64,000 bases of DNA from positions 1,860,001 to 1,924,000 of the forward strand of contig CANUEZ040000183.1 in NCBI GenBank assembly GCA_948099385.1. Direction: 5' to 3'. This document shows, one piece after another, positions 35,561 to 47,940 of this stretch. Within the stretch, counting starts at the first letter, position 1. The number at the start of each line of letters is the position of its first letter. The DNA comes from Fasciola hepatica (Eukaryota > Platyhelminthes > Trematoda > Plagiorchiida > Fasciolidae). A program made the translations under genes and the position numbers. Under the pieces are notes generated by a model. It searched no databases. It was not told where the DNA came from and worked only from the letters and a program-made list of their open reading frames with translations.

Positions 35561-38390
35561 CGGAGAGCCGGCTTACGAAAATGAGCCTGACTGCTGGGTT
35601 ACGGCACCACATTCCAGAACTTTCGCTACTGATCTAATGACAAACTCCAAGTCCACTATTTTCTGTTACAATATACTGCACGTAACCTACATCACAGTAG
35701 CTACAGTTAGTTGCCGTTTGTAACCATACCTGGTTCAAAGCTAGCCGGTCCCCCAATTTTAGACAATATTTAAGTTCCACTGCCAACCGGCCTAAGGTGT
35801 TTGACCTTTGATGTCTCTCCAGCATATAAATAAGCGACTCTGTTTCTAGGACACTAAATTGCTCCTTTCATCACAGTACTTGATCTTTTTACTTCTTTCC
35901 CATTCATTCTGGCTACCAACACCAACTTTGGTTTTATACCCGGCCTCCTTACGCTTCATTTACTTATCTCATTCTAGAATCACTTATCCCAAATGCCCAC
36001 CTTCTAATAAATGCTGCCTGTCCCTTTCTCTGGTCTCATCTCTGAACCTACCATTGGCTAACTACTGCTATCTTCCCTCCTATGTACCATACTGTATCCC
36101 GTCAGTACAGCCAACCTCATTTACTCCGGCTAATTCGGAAAGGTTTCTGATAGTCTTAGGTATGGTCCGGCGTTGTATTAGACTGGTATACGTAGGCTGG
36201 CCCGTGTTTCAAAACACTCCTGTCCCTACTCGGTGTGTTTGCTTAGTCCCACTCTGCATTCTTTCAGCCCATGTTTGGGAAACCCCTGCTATCAACGGCA
36301 CCCATGCCGGAGCTTCGTCCGGAGGGAGAGAGAACAAATCACTCCCAACGGTTGCAAAAAAAGACAAATGCGCATAAAATTACGGTCTGGCGGAGGGGCT
36401 CTAGAAAGTTCCTATTTGGGGTGAACCACAGCGCACCGGACTCTCCACAAACGCTTATCCAGCTTCCGCTCCAATTTCCAACCACCCCGTACCCTCCGTA
36501 CGCCCACCTAACGTGCTTGTTGACGTCGAATACAATCGCTACCATAGCCTGGACTCTCAACCCATTGATCCGGGCGGCTTGTCGATGCACCTTATGAAAG
36601 ACACAAAGCTCAGTGAAGCCTGAGAAAGGAAAAAGGGAACGTAATGGAAACCTTTCATTTTTTCGTTTAAACTGTTCTACCTTTCGTCGTCTTTGTCAAA
36701 ATGTAACCATCTCGACGTCCAGTCATTTAAGCTACACTTACGTTTACAACCCTATTTAACAACAACCGACACCCAAAAATAGCCAGAAGATTCAGACCTT
36801 CAGGTACCCCACGGCTGCATGTGTCAAGTATCCCTCAGACCAGCTTCAAAAGCTGCTATTTGGGTCATTGTTGCATATTAGTTGCCCGCTTTCGAATACA
36901 ATCACGTCAGTAGCCTAAACTTTTAGCCCACTGATGTATAAAGCGTGTCGGGGCAACAGACGACCAAATCCCGCATCCATAAAGCCCACACAAAAGAGAA
37001 CACACAGAACCGGTACTATTTTCCATTCCTAACTAACTAACTTACCTCATCCTTGTAAAAAGATGACCTTTTACGCGTCCCAGCACCCGACCCGTTTGTG
37101 AGGACACTGAGACCACTGGTCGTGGAAAATCCTCTTCAAAACACCGCAGTTCCATGGCTCCTCTACATCAATCACTCATTTACACCATTGGATGGTTTTA
37201 TGCACTGTACGTCTTTACGAACCAGCGTTTGTTTGTTTACGCTCGGCGCGCTGCTCTGTCATATACTTATTCTGGACTTGCGTAAGGCACGTGCTCCTTT
37301 CTCGCAGGTTGCAATTTGGTTCTCATTTTCTGAGTTCTTTTCATCGCATAGTTGAGGTTTGTATCTGTTTCATGCCACTGTTTATTTGATAGTCTAGTAT
37401 CGTAGAATTTCACGGATAATCGCTTTCTGATTTCAGAATTCTTTGCAAAGGGTGCCCTGCAGGTACCGCCACACTCATAAGCAACCTGCAAACAAAAGCC
37501 AGACACCAGTCAGCAGCATTCAGCCAGTAAGTACTCCACGGCTGCTCTTTCAGCTCGCCAATCATGTCATTGGTTCCTCTGTCTGTGCCTCAGTTGAATG
37601 ATAGCGGGCTAGTTTGCCACACACTGGTGCCGACCGAGCTCTTCCCTCTCTATTATCATGTCCCACCTTTGCTAACCGACCGTTACAATGCTTATCATAA
37701 AACCCAGCTGGGAGCTCTTCCAGAAGGCCGCGCCCGCTCTCCGCCTATTTCAGATCCCGCTGGATAATGTTTCATCCACCATAACTTCCCTTAAAACCTC
37801 AAGTGATAGCACGGATTGGTGTGCTGGTTGATTCTACCATGACATTCTTCCTACCTAATGTCCAGGAAGTACAGCCCGTTTCGTGCCGGCTGAGTATCTA
37901 CTGGAGCCCTCCATCTGCTGGCCAAATTGATGGCTATATACCCGTGGGGCATAAGAATCTTCTGGCAGCTCCCCACTGAGTAGAGTCTCTGGCAAATTTT
38001 TCCTCACTGATGTCTCGCCTTCAGAGTATGCAACGTCAGACTACACACCAACTTTTACTACAATAGCAACCAGTATCAGTCGTTTTCAACCGACTTGGCT
38101 CGCCAGTTTCAGCTGTTCACTTCATCCGGTGACTGATATTCCCCCAGCCTTGACGATGCATCCCATGGGCCAACGGAAGACCATATTTACAAGATAATAC
38201 GGATTATCTATTTCTGTCCCCCGCCGATGTATTACACATGGCCTAGACCTCACTTCGTCAAATTCGAGTGACTAACAATCATGTATAGGAACCTATCCCA
38301 ATAAAGAGCGCACCCGGGAAACTGTAAGCCGTTCTCACCGGTAACGCCCAGTTTGGATGCAAAAGCGCCCCAGGAGACTCGATAAAATAA
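35561..38390. other. No recognisable gene
   Basis: May begin with the 3' UTR of the preceding element. The 172-codon frame at 35859-36377 is Leu/Ser/Pro-rich and shows no domain. A TATA-like ATATAAA at 35825 is unremarkable in isolation. No tandem repeat was seen. Confidence 0.35.
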
Positions 38391-38393
38391 TAT

Positions 38394-38654
38394 ATTTGCA
38401 ATTGAGTAGTAAGAGATTAGATTTGTATATAATATGATTCATCATGCAGCTTGAACGCGGTGTTCGATTCACAATCGTTCACCCCGCGTTCGAGTCCCCG
38501 TGGGGGCTCGGTGGATGTGCATTGCTGATGATTTCCAACAATGATGAAATGGCTGTACAGTGCTTCCATGGTTTTCAATGGTGAGTTGAGCGTTCAGCTT
38601 GCTTATTGAATCATATTATATACAAATCTAATCTCCTACCACTCAATTGGAAAT
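38394..38654 (+). mobile_element. tRNA-derived short element with long terminal inverted repeats, copy 1
   Basis: A ~260-bp element. The left end (38394-38441) and right end (38607-38654) are inverted repeats of about 48 bp with only a few mismatches, including AGATTAGATTTGTATATAAT and its complement. Between them is a degenerate tRNA-like segment with an anticodon-arm-like part and a perfect RNA-polymerase-III B box (GTTCGAGTCCC, near 38489-38499), but the A-box part is deleted. The combination of MITE-like termini and a SINE-like tRNA head is unusual. Non-autonomous; it would depend on enzymes supplied elsewhere. Confidence 0.75.
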
Positions 38655-38830
38655 AGTAACCAAGCTCTGTAGGTTGTTCATAACGGAATGCCTTCGTTGT
38701 ACTTGGGCCCCTACAGAGAAGTCATCCGTCATAGGAGTCGATCGCTGTGTGGGAAGCGGGTTGTTACCGTTCAAAAGCCAGTGAAGGAAGGGTACTATTT
38801 CATGTAGTGTAGATGTTCAACAAACCGTTA

Positions 38831-39045
38831 AGAGCGAGCGCGGATAGCCTTGCGGTTAAGGTGATCGATTCATAATCGTTCACCCCGGGTTCGAGTCCCC
38901 GCGGGGGCTCGGTGGATGTGCATTTCTGATGATTCCCAACAAGGATGAAGTAGCTGTACAGTGCTTCCATGGATTGTAATGGTGAGCTGAGCTTTCAAGC
39001 TGCATGACGAATCATATTATATAAAATTAATATATATTTATCATC
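38831..39045 (+). mobile_element. tRNA-derived short element, copy 2 (5' end lacks inverted repeat)
   Basis: Shares the body of copy 1 (GGTGGATGTGCATT, GCTGTACAGTGCTTCCATGG) and the start of its right terminal repeat (GAATCATATTATATA, about 39005-39020). The left terminal repeat is absent and the tRNA-like head is complete instead. The two copies are about 180 bp apart in the same orientation. Confidence 0.7.
38836..38910 (+). ncRNA. tRNA-Met-like SINE head (copy 2), not a functional tRNA
   Basis: A near-complete tRNA fold: A box TAGCCTTGCGGTTAAGG (38845-38861), an anticodon arm with loop TTCATAA (CAU), and B box GGGTTCGAGTCCC (38887-38899). The acceptor stem pairs at about five of seven positions and the sequence continues into element-specific GGTGGATGTG, as in tRNA-derived SINEs. 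Pol III boxes are intact, so transcription is conceivable. Confidence 0.65.
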
Positions 39046-42000
39046 TTAGGAGTCGTCAGGCCTAGTTCAGGCAAACACCTTAATTGTGTTCTCTATTTCA
39101 ATGTTTTTTCCTTGACGGCGTTCCTCTACGCAATTCATTCTTCATATCGTGGGACTCCATCCTTCTTCCGTCAGTCGAGGATCCATATCACTGGGTGATA
39201 CTCCTTAATCCTGGTAATCTTCACACCTTGTTTACAGTGTTTTGAATCTTTTCTTATTCATAATTGCTCTCTTGAGCACCACTTCACAGTTTCTCCCTGT
39301 TTACTTTGTTCATTGAACTTGAAGAGCATCCCTCGTCACTTCTGCAGTATCCTTGTGTATATAGTATCTTCTACATCGTGCAACAACGTTTGGTTCAGTG
39401 ATTTCATGTCCTGCCTGTTTTTCACTACCGCTGATGATGACACCGAAACTGACTCTTTTCTGCCGCGTAAACCGTTGTCACCTTTGCTCAATTAAACTTG
39501 GTCCAGTTTTATTCTATAGTTCGCCAAAGTAGCCCACTACTGCCTCCAAAATTTGTGATTATACTTTCCACTCAGCAACAGTGTATACTTTGATCATGCT
39601 CCCATGAGAGCATCTAGACCAAGGTCTGGAAATGTTCCGTTATTATTATTAGTAACCTCAGCAATCCCTCCCCTTGTGTGTGATCATTTTGGAACAGTGC
39701 TTTCCTCAGTTTTTATCCGCGGATCAATATCAGTTTTTCCGCAGATCAATTTTCTTTACCTTACTGATGAATCTCTGCCCCGGCTCCTCGTCCGATTTCT
39801 ATTCATATCCTTTCCTTTCATTATGGCTTCGAACCGTTTTCGTCAATTTCCCCAACGAAAACTGTTGGGTGGAAGAGCTTTTTGTCCATAAATGACTTCC
39901 GATGGGGTCAATCCCCTCTTGTTTCATCCACCTTCACATTCCAAAGTTTCACTTTCCTCCATCTGGTTCCGACAGATTTGACATTATAACCCCAACTTCC
40001 AGTATGCCCGTCGGTTTCGCTGAGTCCAATTTATTGTTTGTTCAGTATTTTCCTTATGTTGTGACATATCTTCTTTCCTAATATAGGTCATATTCACCCC
40101 GCGTGTACGATACGAGCTCACATCTAAGTGGGCTCTGTGTTCAATTTGAAGTAGGTTATCATTACCACAAGTAAATAAAAGCCAGAAGCTCAAAGCACTT
40201 GTTTAGAACCACGAATAGATTTCTCCCTCGGTCTCAGAGCACCTCTCCAGAACAACTGTAGAAAACAAACTTGATATACGAGACCCACACATGAGAGATT
40301 TCGGGAAGCCCCTAGAACACGGAATCCTCAGGTACTCACTGAATCCCGAGCTAGGCCTTAAGAGCCGATAGCTGGCAAAAAGTTTAAAAGGGGGCCATAG
40401 GACAGCAACAGTTGGTAACACAATGGAAGAAGGTTTTGCATTCAGGCAGTATCAATCACGTTTGCTTGTTAGACTGGCACAGGCCGCTATGCTAGCCAAA
40501 GAAGCTAAGGTTAAAAGATCCGCAGGAGTAACAACCGAACGTGTCCTTGTCGACTGGTTTAAACCAGTCGCCTCAACAAGAGACAGGTAAACAACGAAAG
40601 GCAAATAGCATCAAACAACATACAAACGGCTCGGAGCTTAGGAGTAATTATTTGTGTTTACTTAAAAGAATTTTTACTCGTGAATTCGCGCATTCAAACC
40701 CATTCAATTCCAGATCACTAAAATCCCAGGCTGTCTGATAACGCTACGAAAACCTTGCATTTGGATTTCACTGGGCAAAGAAACACAGTGGAGCCTCATG
40801 TTCTCTCAGGATTTTGTAAATTCTATCCAGGGCTCAAGACAATAGTTGAGCGACAATCGATGGTTCGTTTATTATTTCAGTGTATTGTTTACATGGCCAA
40901 AGTTTAAGTATTAGAAAGTAGCACAGAATCTCAGGTGGTGGTTTGTTTTTTCCGATGCAGAGGTGGAGATCAGATCCAACGAGAAGTTAAAGTTCAGGCT
41001 AAATTGAGCCGAGGACGCTCTACAAAAAGACAGCAATACACCTTCAGCTGGGCGAATTGGCATTGCAAAGACTGATTTCCATCCGATAAAGCTGAGTTCA
41101 CAAGTGAAAATGGGGAAAAAATAAAAGTAAACAGTGACCTCTCTGGAGGTCCGCCCAGCAAAATTTAATTCCCAAATGTGAAGATTTTGCAGCGGCTCTG
41201 CAGATGCCGCAACACAAGAGATGTTTCATACACATTTTGGTGAAAGCTACATTAATTAACTTCGGCCTTCCAGAAAGCCTTAAAGCCAACTTCGAACATC
41301 CATCCTTCTACTTGCTCCAAAAACTTCAAGCTTCCTTTCAGTAGTAAATTCAAAACTTCTTCTCACGTGAAAATACCGTTTAAAAACAGCTTGACAGGTT
41401 TATGGGAATCTAACTGTTGCACGTCGCCGGAGAAGAATGTTTAGTAACTAAGTGAAACCTGATAATACTAAACCCCTTTTAAATGGGCTGAATGAGGGGG
41501 CTCCCCAAGGCTTTCAATGTAAGTTTGTGTACGTCATAGAAAAAGAATCTTGGAAGGAAGGATCGCGCCTCACTGTTCGCACATCAAAAAGAAAGCCACC
41601 ATCTTTTTTGTTCTTTTGACTTCTGCCATAAAGCAGTAATGTCGACCGGACTGAGAAGGTGGAGCGACATGAAATCGACAAGAGAGTTTGCGGCTGATGT
41701 ACAAACTGTCCAAAGCATTACCCCGCATTTGTATGAGGTCCAGAGTAATCACCAGTGTTTTTGATGAATCACATTTTTCTCTCGTTTCGTGGCCCGAGGT
41801 CCGTGGCTTAGCTCCGATCGGGGAAGGAAAATTCTGGAAACCGCACTCCCTTTCTTATGAGGACAGACTAGTATGAAACACTTCAGGAAGACTACTTCAG
41901 AGCCTGCCCCAAAAGTTGTTTGTTTAGGTGATACTGCCTCACTAGTCAAACCGCACGGCTTTTTTATGAGGTTCGTGACAAGGCCAGCTGATATGAAACT

Positions 42001-42900
42001 GGCCAGTTGTCTATATTGGTCGCGTGGCGAAGAGTTGATCTAACATGAAACATATCTTCTTCCCTTTCTCGGTATCTGTAAACAGCGCTTAGACAAAAAG
42101 TAACTTTCGTTTGCGCGGGAGGGAGAAGAAATTCTGGCTCCAGTCTAAAATAGTACCAGGAGGAAGGGGTTTCGGTTAGTTGTTACTCGAAACCAACATG
42201 GCTAGTTAGACCATGAATGGTGGTGTGGACAATACGCGACTTTTAAGGGTGACTCGAGTTGTCTTGTTTAAGATGAGCAACTCAAGGGGTGGATGCTCCA
42301 GCGGAATATATTGTAGTGGCCAATCTGGTAGGGCCTCCGAGCTGGAGGTTGATACTTTGCGGTTCAATTCAGGTCAGATTCGGCCGCAGGATCGGCGACC
42401 TAGGTCAGTTTACATCCAGTTTCCCGCACTAGAGGGTTGGAAAGTTTCAAAGGTGCTTCAACTGCCAGATGGTTTGATTGTTGTCGCCTTTGAGTGATGG
42501 ACTGCTAGGAAGAGAATGAAAGGAAGGTTTGTTCTGGGATAACCGGCCGTTGCGTTGAATAGAGAGATTTGCCGTCTCAACTAGCTGCGATGCTCATATT
42601 GGAGAATCACCGGAGTTTGGCAGCCAAGACTGTCGGTAACGGTTCCTCCGGGTTTATATCTCTTGTCAAGGTTGCTACTGATAACGTTACGTGACTAGGA
42701 CCCCACCTTCTCTGGGCCAAACTTAGTAATCGTGCACCCATGGCTCAACCCTTATTCCGAACAGGAGGGAGATAGCAGTGTGGTCCTTCAACAACTTTCC
42801 GTGGTAATTCAAAAGTTCATATTGCATGGTGATTACCATAGTGAGGAAGTTTTATCCTCAACCCATGCTCTCATTGAGGGACTTCACCAAAAACGAAGCC
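39046..42900. other. No recognisable gene
   Basis: Short frames only. The 94-codon frame at 42213-42497 (plus) has balanced composition but no recognised domain and no neighbour to support it. No repeat partner was found within the window. Confidence 0.35.
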
Positions 42901-44742
42901 TCCCATATCTAAGTGCATTTCAACTCAACTAGCCATTCAGGCCTCCATGATTTCTCCGGTGACGTGCAGATAAGTTTACCATCAATCACTACGCAGTGTA
43001 CTTCGCTGATTTTACAATAAAAGTTTATGGAAAAGGTAGAACCTCGTCGCAGAACAACCGCGAGAGCCTCCACTATCTTCCTTGCAATGCAGGAGGACCG
43101 ATGCAGCACACGCGTCACGCAATAGAGATTTTGGCCGAGACCCACATTTGCATCGCAGATCACGCTAGCTCAGTTCAGTTTAGTTGAATTTGCACAGAAA
43201 ATGGGAATGGTGACTGCCAATCGAGCAATCCTGCAGTAGCGACGCCCTGGTCCGACCATTTAAAATCATCGATCACGACTAACCCGGAGACTTTGACCCG
43301 GCTGACGGCCCCTATGTTGAACAGCCCCAGGTAGCGAGGGACAGTTGCGCTTTCTGTTGGCCGTGACAACAAATGGATTCTTCCGGCTTTCGAGGGCAAG
43401 TCCTACTTGCGTGCCCAGTCCGGAAAGGTTTCTATACGCTTCTTCAAGCAGATTATACCCCAGATCAAACAGTCTTAACGTCATCAGCAAAAATAAAACA
43501 ATGCGATTGAAGGGCGGTTGCCAGGTCTTTATTAAACGAAGTGAATAGTTTCGCGCAAAGACGGATTCTTGAGGTGCACTACCGGAGACGTTCTCCAAAC
43601 TTGAGCACCTGTCCCCCTCTTTGATTTTAAACATCCCGTAGGAGCTGAGGTCCGCCAGCCGCCTTTATACTGGCCCACCTATAACGAAAGTCTCCGTCTT
43701 TCACAGCGTAGTACGATGAATAATTGAATCAAATGCTTTACTGAAGTCAAGGCAACAAACCCCAATCTGCTCACCTTAAGCCAGTCGTCAACTCACTTCA
43801 TCTAAGAGGCATGAGAGGTTGATCAAACAATACCTATATTTTTGGAGTCCATGCTGGGCCAGGCATGGCAAGGAGTGCTCCGGTGTATGCTGACGGACGT
43901 GGATGCGGATAATCTTCTGACGAATTCTACATAGGATGCTAATTGGGCTAACCGGCCTGTAGTTATGCGTGGCCGACTCAAGTCCACTGTTAGTTATCGC
44001 CAAGACGGCCGCGATTTTTCAGTCCTGAGACAGCTTAATCTGGTCCGTCGTGGACCCATACAGCTTTTATACCGACAGAGCTATAACATCCGCCACCGGT
44101 TTGGTAATAGCCGGATGCAAGCCAACTGGGATCGCTGACTTGCCGCTGTTTAACACCTGTAGATACTCACGCACGATTTCCCCTGGGAGATTTAACTTGC
44201 TTAACTGCAGAGGAGGATGCACCAGGGCCAAATCGACCGGTACCCCACTATTTATCCTATGTACACCACCAAAGTATTCCCCAGTGGCATCTGCTTTGCC
44301 CTGGGCATCAGTGGTAATACCGTGGTCATACGTTGATGGTGGATCTGTGGCACCCTTTGTCGCCCCTTTTGACTGCACATAGGTATGGCGTTTCTTCGGT
44401 TGCTGTCTCACTCATTTAAATAATTTTAGCTCAAGCTCTTGCTCAGAGGCTTGCAGAAGGCCCATGGTCTCTCTTCTAGGCTCTGCGTAGTGTCCAGTCT
44501 AGCGGACTGCCGGAAGCCTTGTAAGTGCCCCAGCTGCGGTTCCTTCTTTCGATGGTCTTGGCAGTTTCAGCCTCCCGCCATATAGGTTTGCCCCACTCAT
44601 TCCTTCGTTTCAAGGGTGCAAGCTGTTCCTGTAGGGCAGTTAGGGATCCCTTTATGACCTGACAGCGCTCCTCGACAATAAAAAACTCTGCCGAGTCCCA
44701 CATAAGCCCCATCGCCCTGTTGCGAAGTTTATCTACATACAA
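42901..44742 (-). pseudogene. CR1/Jockey-like reverse transcriptase (minus-strand element)
   Basis: Minus-strand order: RRNRSWGTYKASGSPLDWTL at the frame 44476-44742 (the pre-RT R-x-K/SP block); a linker with YFGGV and NSGKSAIPVGLHPAITKPVA (44067-44411, SPGPDGL-like); NYRPVSPISILCRI and CLAQHGLQKYRYCLINLS (43788-44003); then GDRCSSLENVSGSAPQESVF and an intact FADDVKTV in a shifted frame (FADD at 43491-43480); then LLDWQSPFPFSV. Stops and frameshifts inactivate it. The block spacing is that of a complete RT. Its style (GDFxxPxxxW endonuclease, SPLDW) differs from the families in the U/spacer area. Confidence 0.75.
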
Positions 44743-44974
44743 ACTACCGAAGTTCCTGACCAGTCCTGAGGATGCCTTCAGTTGGCGCTAGCACAGGATC
44801 ACTCTTGTCCAGCCGTGCTCAGTACTGCAGTTCGGATATGCTATTTGGGGGGATTTTTTATGGCTGTATCCAGCAAGGATGGAAAGCATCCAGACCTATA
44901 TCTGGTATCATTTCCAAGGTGCTGTTGCAAGACTTTGATTTGTAGCCATTCCAAGTAGGACCCCACCAGCTATC

Positions 44975-45062
44975 CCAGCATGCAGACTCCAACCATCCAT
45001 TCAAGGCTCGGAAGATAGAAGTCACCCATTAGGAGGTTCTTTTGTGCATCCCTAAATAGTTC
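44975..45062 (-). pseudogene. Endonuclease GDF motif fragment (minus-strand element, 3' half)
   Basis: The minus strand gives NLLMGDFYLPSLEWMVGVCM, equivalent to the L-MGDFN-P-I-W block. The N-terminal half of the same domain is at 46443-46640, separated by the insertion at 45066-46300. Confidence 0.6.
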
Positions 45063-45065
45063 ATT

Positions 45066-46300
45066 CAGGGTCCACAATAATAATAATAATAATGGTTTAT
45101 TTCGGAAACTCCCGAAGCATGCCATTTGCGTGATCTTGTTGATACAGGCGATGGAACGAACAGATATAATTCATGGAAATATGAAACTCTCATGAAAATA
45201 CTGGATAAAATGGCTCAGAGGGGGGAATAATGTAGGATGAAAATAGGATAAACTTATACACACCATAGAGATTGTGTGGAGTTTAAATGAGCTCAAGAGC
45301 AGATTTGAGTGGATGCCCGGTGAGTTTGAAAGTCAAGGTCAGATGGATTGAATGGCAGGTCCGGGTAATTGCATATGGAGGCCGACTGGTAAACATGACA
45401 AAGGCCGGAAATCGGTATAAGAAACTGCAGTAGCGAGGAACGATGGAGAAAAAAGTGAGGTGCACTGCAGTGTATTAGATATCAATGAGGCATTGGTACT
45501 TAGCAGTGGATTGTCGGCGGACAGGACACAAAACTCACCGTAAAACAGGCAGCGAGCAATGCAAGACGTAGAGGGATGATCAAATGACAAGAACGATTTA
45601 AAAGGATTGGATACGGTAGATGTGAGGCACAGATGTAGAGTTGTTGGATGCCTATGATGACGGTCGTTGGGATGATAGCAAGAGAAATGGCCGGTGAGAA
45701 ACTGCAAGATGCAGCGCGCGTGCACATAGATATATGTGCGTAAGTTTATATATATATGTAGATATAATGTATATATGTATAGGTATAAGAGAAGCAGGAG
45801 CAATAACAATGGGGTCCTAGAAAGAAATTATCAGTCAATAGGAGGAGTAGGTATGGTTAGATCAAATGGTTGTAGAATTACCTTTGGAATATTGTAGTGG
45901 ACTAACTTCATGACAAGTGCACATGACAGCCCAGCGGAGAGAAAAGTAAAATTCGGAAGCACAGAAGTGAAGACTGTGAGGAGCAGTTCATGTAAGAGTG
46001 AAGGAGAAAGCCAGGATCAAGGAAAACAGGTAAGAATGGGTCTAATTATTTGATCAATGCAGGTGCGAGATGTAGTGACGAACCAGGGTAATCGGGTAGC
46101 GACAGGCCAAACTACTTGGAATTGTAAAAGAACACCGTGACGTAAAGTTGTCATTACAAGGGTGGAACATGGAAAAGCGGACCACACTGGAAGGTACAGG
46201 AAAGTGCCTGTAGCGAGCAATAAAAGGATCAAGGGGTGAAAACAAATATCTTAATCGCAGTTGGTACTTGATGACCTGCAGACACAGAAGACGTTAGACT
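45066..46300 (-). mobile_element. ~1.2 kb insertion with (ATT)n 3' tail, splitting an endonuclease
   Basis: The sequence interrupts an APE endonuclease reading from 46640 to 44975. At its left edge the minus strand ends in AATAAACCATTATTATT, an (ATT)6 tail (45077-45094) preceded by AATAAA, the usual 3' end of CR1-like non-LTR copies. The body has no RT motif; the 156-codon frame at 45339-45809 begins with poly-Leu from a (TA)-rich stretch and looks non-coding. It is probably a 5'-truncated or non-autonomous non-LTR copy. The right edge is approximate. Confidence 0.5.
45725..45785. repeat. TA-rich microsatellite
   Basis: An imperfect ATATGT/ATATAT run inside the insertion. Confidence 0.7.
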
Positions 46301-46691
46301 TTATGCCTGAGAGAATGATCGTAACTGCTCAAAACTGGACATTTCGAGTGCACATAATGGTCTGAGACTTAAGGTGGTCTGTACCTGGCCTAGTGAGGAA
46401 GGCTACCCCTCGTCCAAGTTAGTCGTGTTCTCTATTCTGCTTTTAATTTGCCAAACTGTTACCTATTCGTCCTAAAAAGTGCTCTTTATTAGAAAGCCAT
46501 GTTTTCACACCGAAAATGATTGACGCCTCGTGCTCTCCAGCGGCCTTGGAGAGTTCAGTCCATTTGTTTCTAATACTACACGCGTTAGTATATAATACCA
46601 CCGCATTTGCCCTTTCGCCTAGACGGCCCTTATTGTTTGATCCCACCTGGTTCTCAGGGGCAGCTTCTAAGATGGTAGCAAGATTCTGCAC
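46300..46691 (-). pseudogene. Endonuclease N-terminal half (minus-strand element)
   Basis: The frame 46443-46691 reads VVLYTNACSIRNKWTELSKA then ASIIFGVKTWLSNKE, the opening blocks of an APE endonuclease (YTNARSL-NK and TETWL). Thr-Glu-Thr is changed to Val-Lys-Thr, so the metal-binding Glu is lost. A frameshift after 46443 leads into RGVAFLTRPG, the GGV-type block, before the insertion at 45066-46300. Confidence 0.65.
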
Positions 46692-47460
46692 CGGCCGTCC
46701 CCACTAGTATGCATGACGCCGGCTGATGACCTAGGATCTCCGAGGACTCCCGAGCCATTTCTTTAGGAGTTGCCGTGGTTTGTAAACCGCCAAGGATTTC
46801 GACGTTCTCCAAGTTCGGACAGTGTTGCCACTTATCTTTCCCGCCCACGCACGTGGCTTCCTTACCGCCTTCAGGGCTAGAGCCCAAGGGCTGAGTACCG
46901 CATTTTGCGGTTTGTGGGGGATTCTCACCCGTATCCTAGCTGGGCGAGCCAGGTTCCCACCCGGTGCCTGACCACCAGGCCTTACTCGAAGCTCATCTGG
47001 GGCGACCTGATATCTATCCTTGGTGGCGTGAGCCGCCATCGCTGCCTTTGCCAGCAGTCTCTCTCGAGTGGTCTTATAAGGGCCTTTGTTTGCAAGTGGT
47101 GAGTTCTATGTCCCAACTGTGTGCATCCTCCCTGGGCAGTAGGGTGCGGAACACCCGCTATTCGAGGTATGTCGTAGATCCTACTTCTATCCATGTCCCG
47201 CCTAGCTTCTCATTCTCTTATGAAAGGTTTTTCTTGATTAAGAATCAGGGGCATGCTGCTCAGTGGTTCACTGAAATAGATCCGCTGGCAGTGTGGTAAA
47301 ATATACCACAAGGAAAATCCGCATTCCACTCCTGGAGTAGCCTTAGCGCCACGGAGTTGCGCACAACAATTTTTTAAATGAATAAAAAGGAATATCGAAC
47401 CTTTGTGTGCACGGAGTGGCGAGGCTGTGAGCGGCACATAGCTGGAAAACTCAGCGGAAT
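46692..47460. other. Upstream part of the minus-strand element and LTR-element flank
   Basis: Minus-strand frames 46654-46887 and 46731-47039 may be the 5' region of the non-LTR element. They show no motif I recognise. Nothing else is visible up to the 5' LTR. Confidence 0.3.
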
Positions 47461-47721
47461 TGAAGAGCTACCGACAAAATACACGATTACAAAGACTAAC
47501 AGATTTGTTTATTTGAATAAATCCTGAACTTGATCCACCTGTGCACACAGTCTGCATGCCGTTGCGCTCCTTCAATACACACGTTGTCCCGCTCCAGCGT
47601 TTTCGGTTCTGCTCTTTTGTGCTCTGCCGGGTATATTCGCTAACGTGTAACGAGTCGACGATCAGGGGCCACAGACTCTATAAGGGAGCAGGTCCTGACT
47701 TGACTAAGGAGAATCCTAAAC
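47461..47721 (+). repeat. 5' LTR
   Basis: Starts TGAAGAGCTAC and aligns throughout with 56273-56511, including GTCTGCATGCC, CACGTTGTCCCGCTCCAGCG and CGAGTCGACGATCAGGGGCC. A TATA-like CTCTATAAGGGAGC (about 47677-47690) lies near the 3' end. The LTR ends just before TGGTGAGTCC. Confidence 0.75.
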
Positions 47722-47739
47722 TGGTGAGTCCGAACAAAA
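47722..47739 (+). promoter_or_regulatory. Primer-binding site
   Basis: TGGTGAGTCCGAACAAAA follows the 5' LTR directly. The TGGTGA…CCGA form is the style of primer sites in Gypsy elements, where a tRNA 3' end primes minus-strand DNA synthesis. The tRNA species was not determined. Confidence 0.55.
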
Positions 47740-47940
47740 TATTCACCCCACCAAGGATCCTCGTAAGCCCTTCAATCACATTTTTCCGTTCATACATACT
47801 TTTTCCGACAGACAAGCAACAAATCTCGATTTCTGCTACCATACTACTTTCATATTTTCTTTTAATCGATATTATAAGTGTTTTGCAATTGCTGAAATGA
47901 TCTTTATGTATCGTTTTGCATTTGATATACCAAAGCGATT

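Noticed and set aside
35859..36377. A 172-codon plus frame
   Set aside because: Leu/Ser/Pro-rich translation of C/T-rich sequence downstream of a retroelement. No motif and no neighbour support.
38836..38910. Functional tRNA-Met gene
   Set aside because: Mismatches in the acceptor stem and T stem, and continuation into an element-specific body shared with a second copy, identify it as a SINE-like tRNA derivative.
45339..45809. A 156-codon frame starting with poly-Leu
   Set aside because: The start is a translated TA/CTT-rich microsatellite and the rest shows no domain. Considered non-coding sequence of an insertion.
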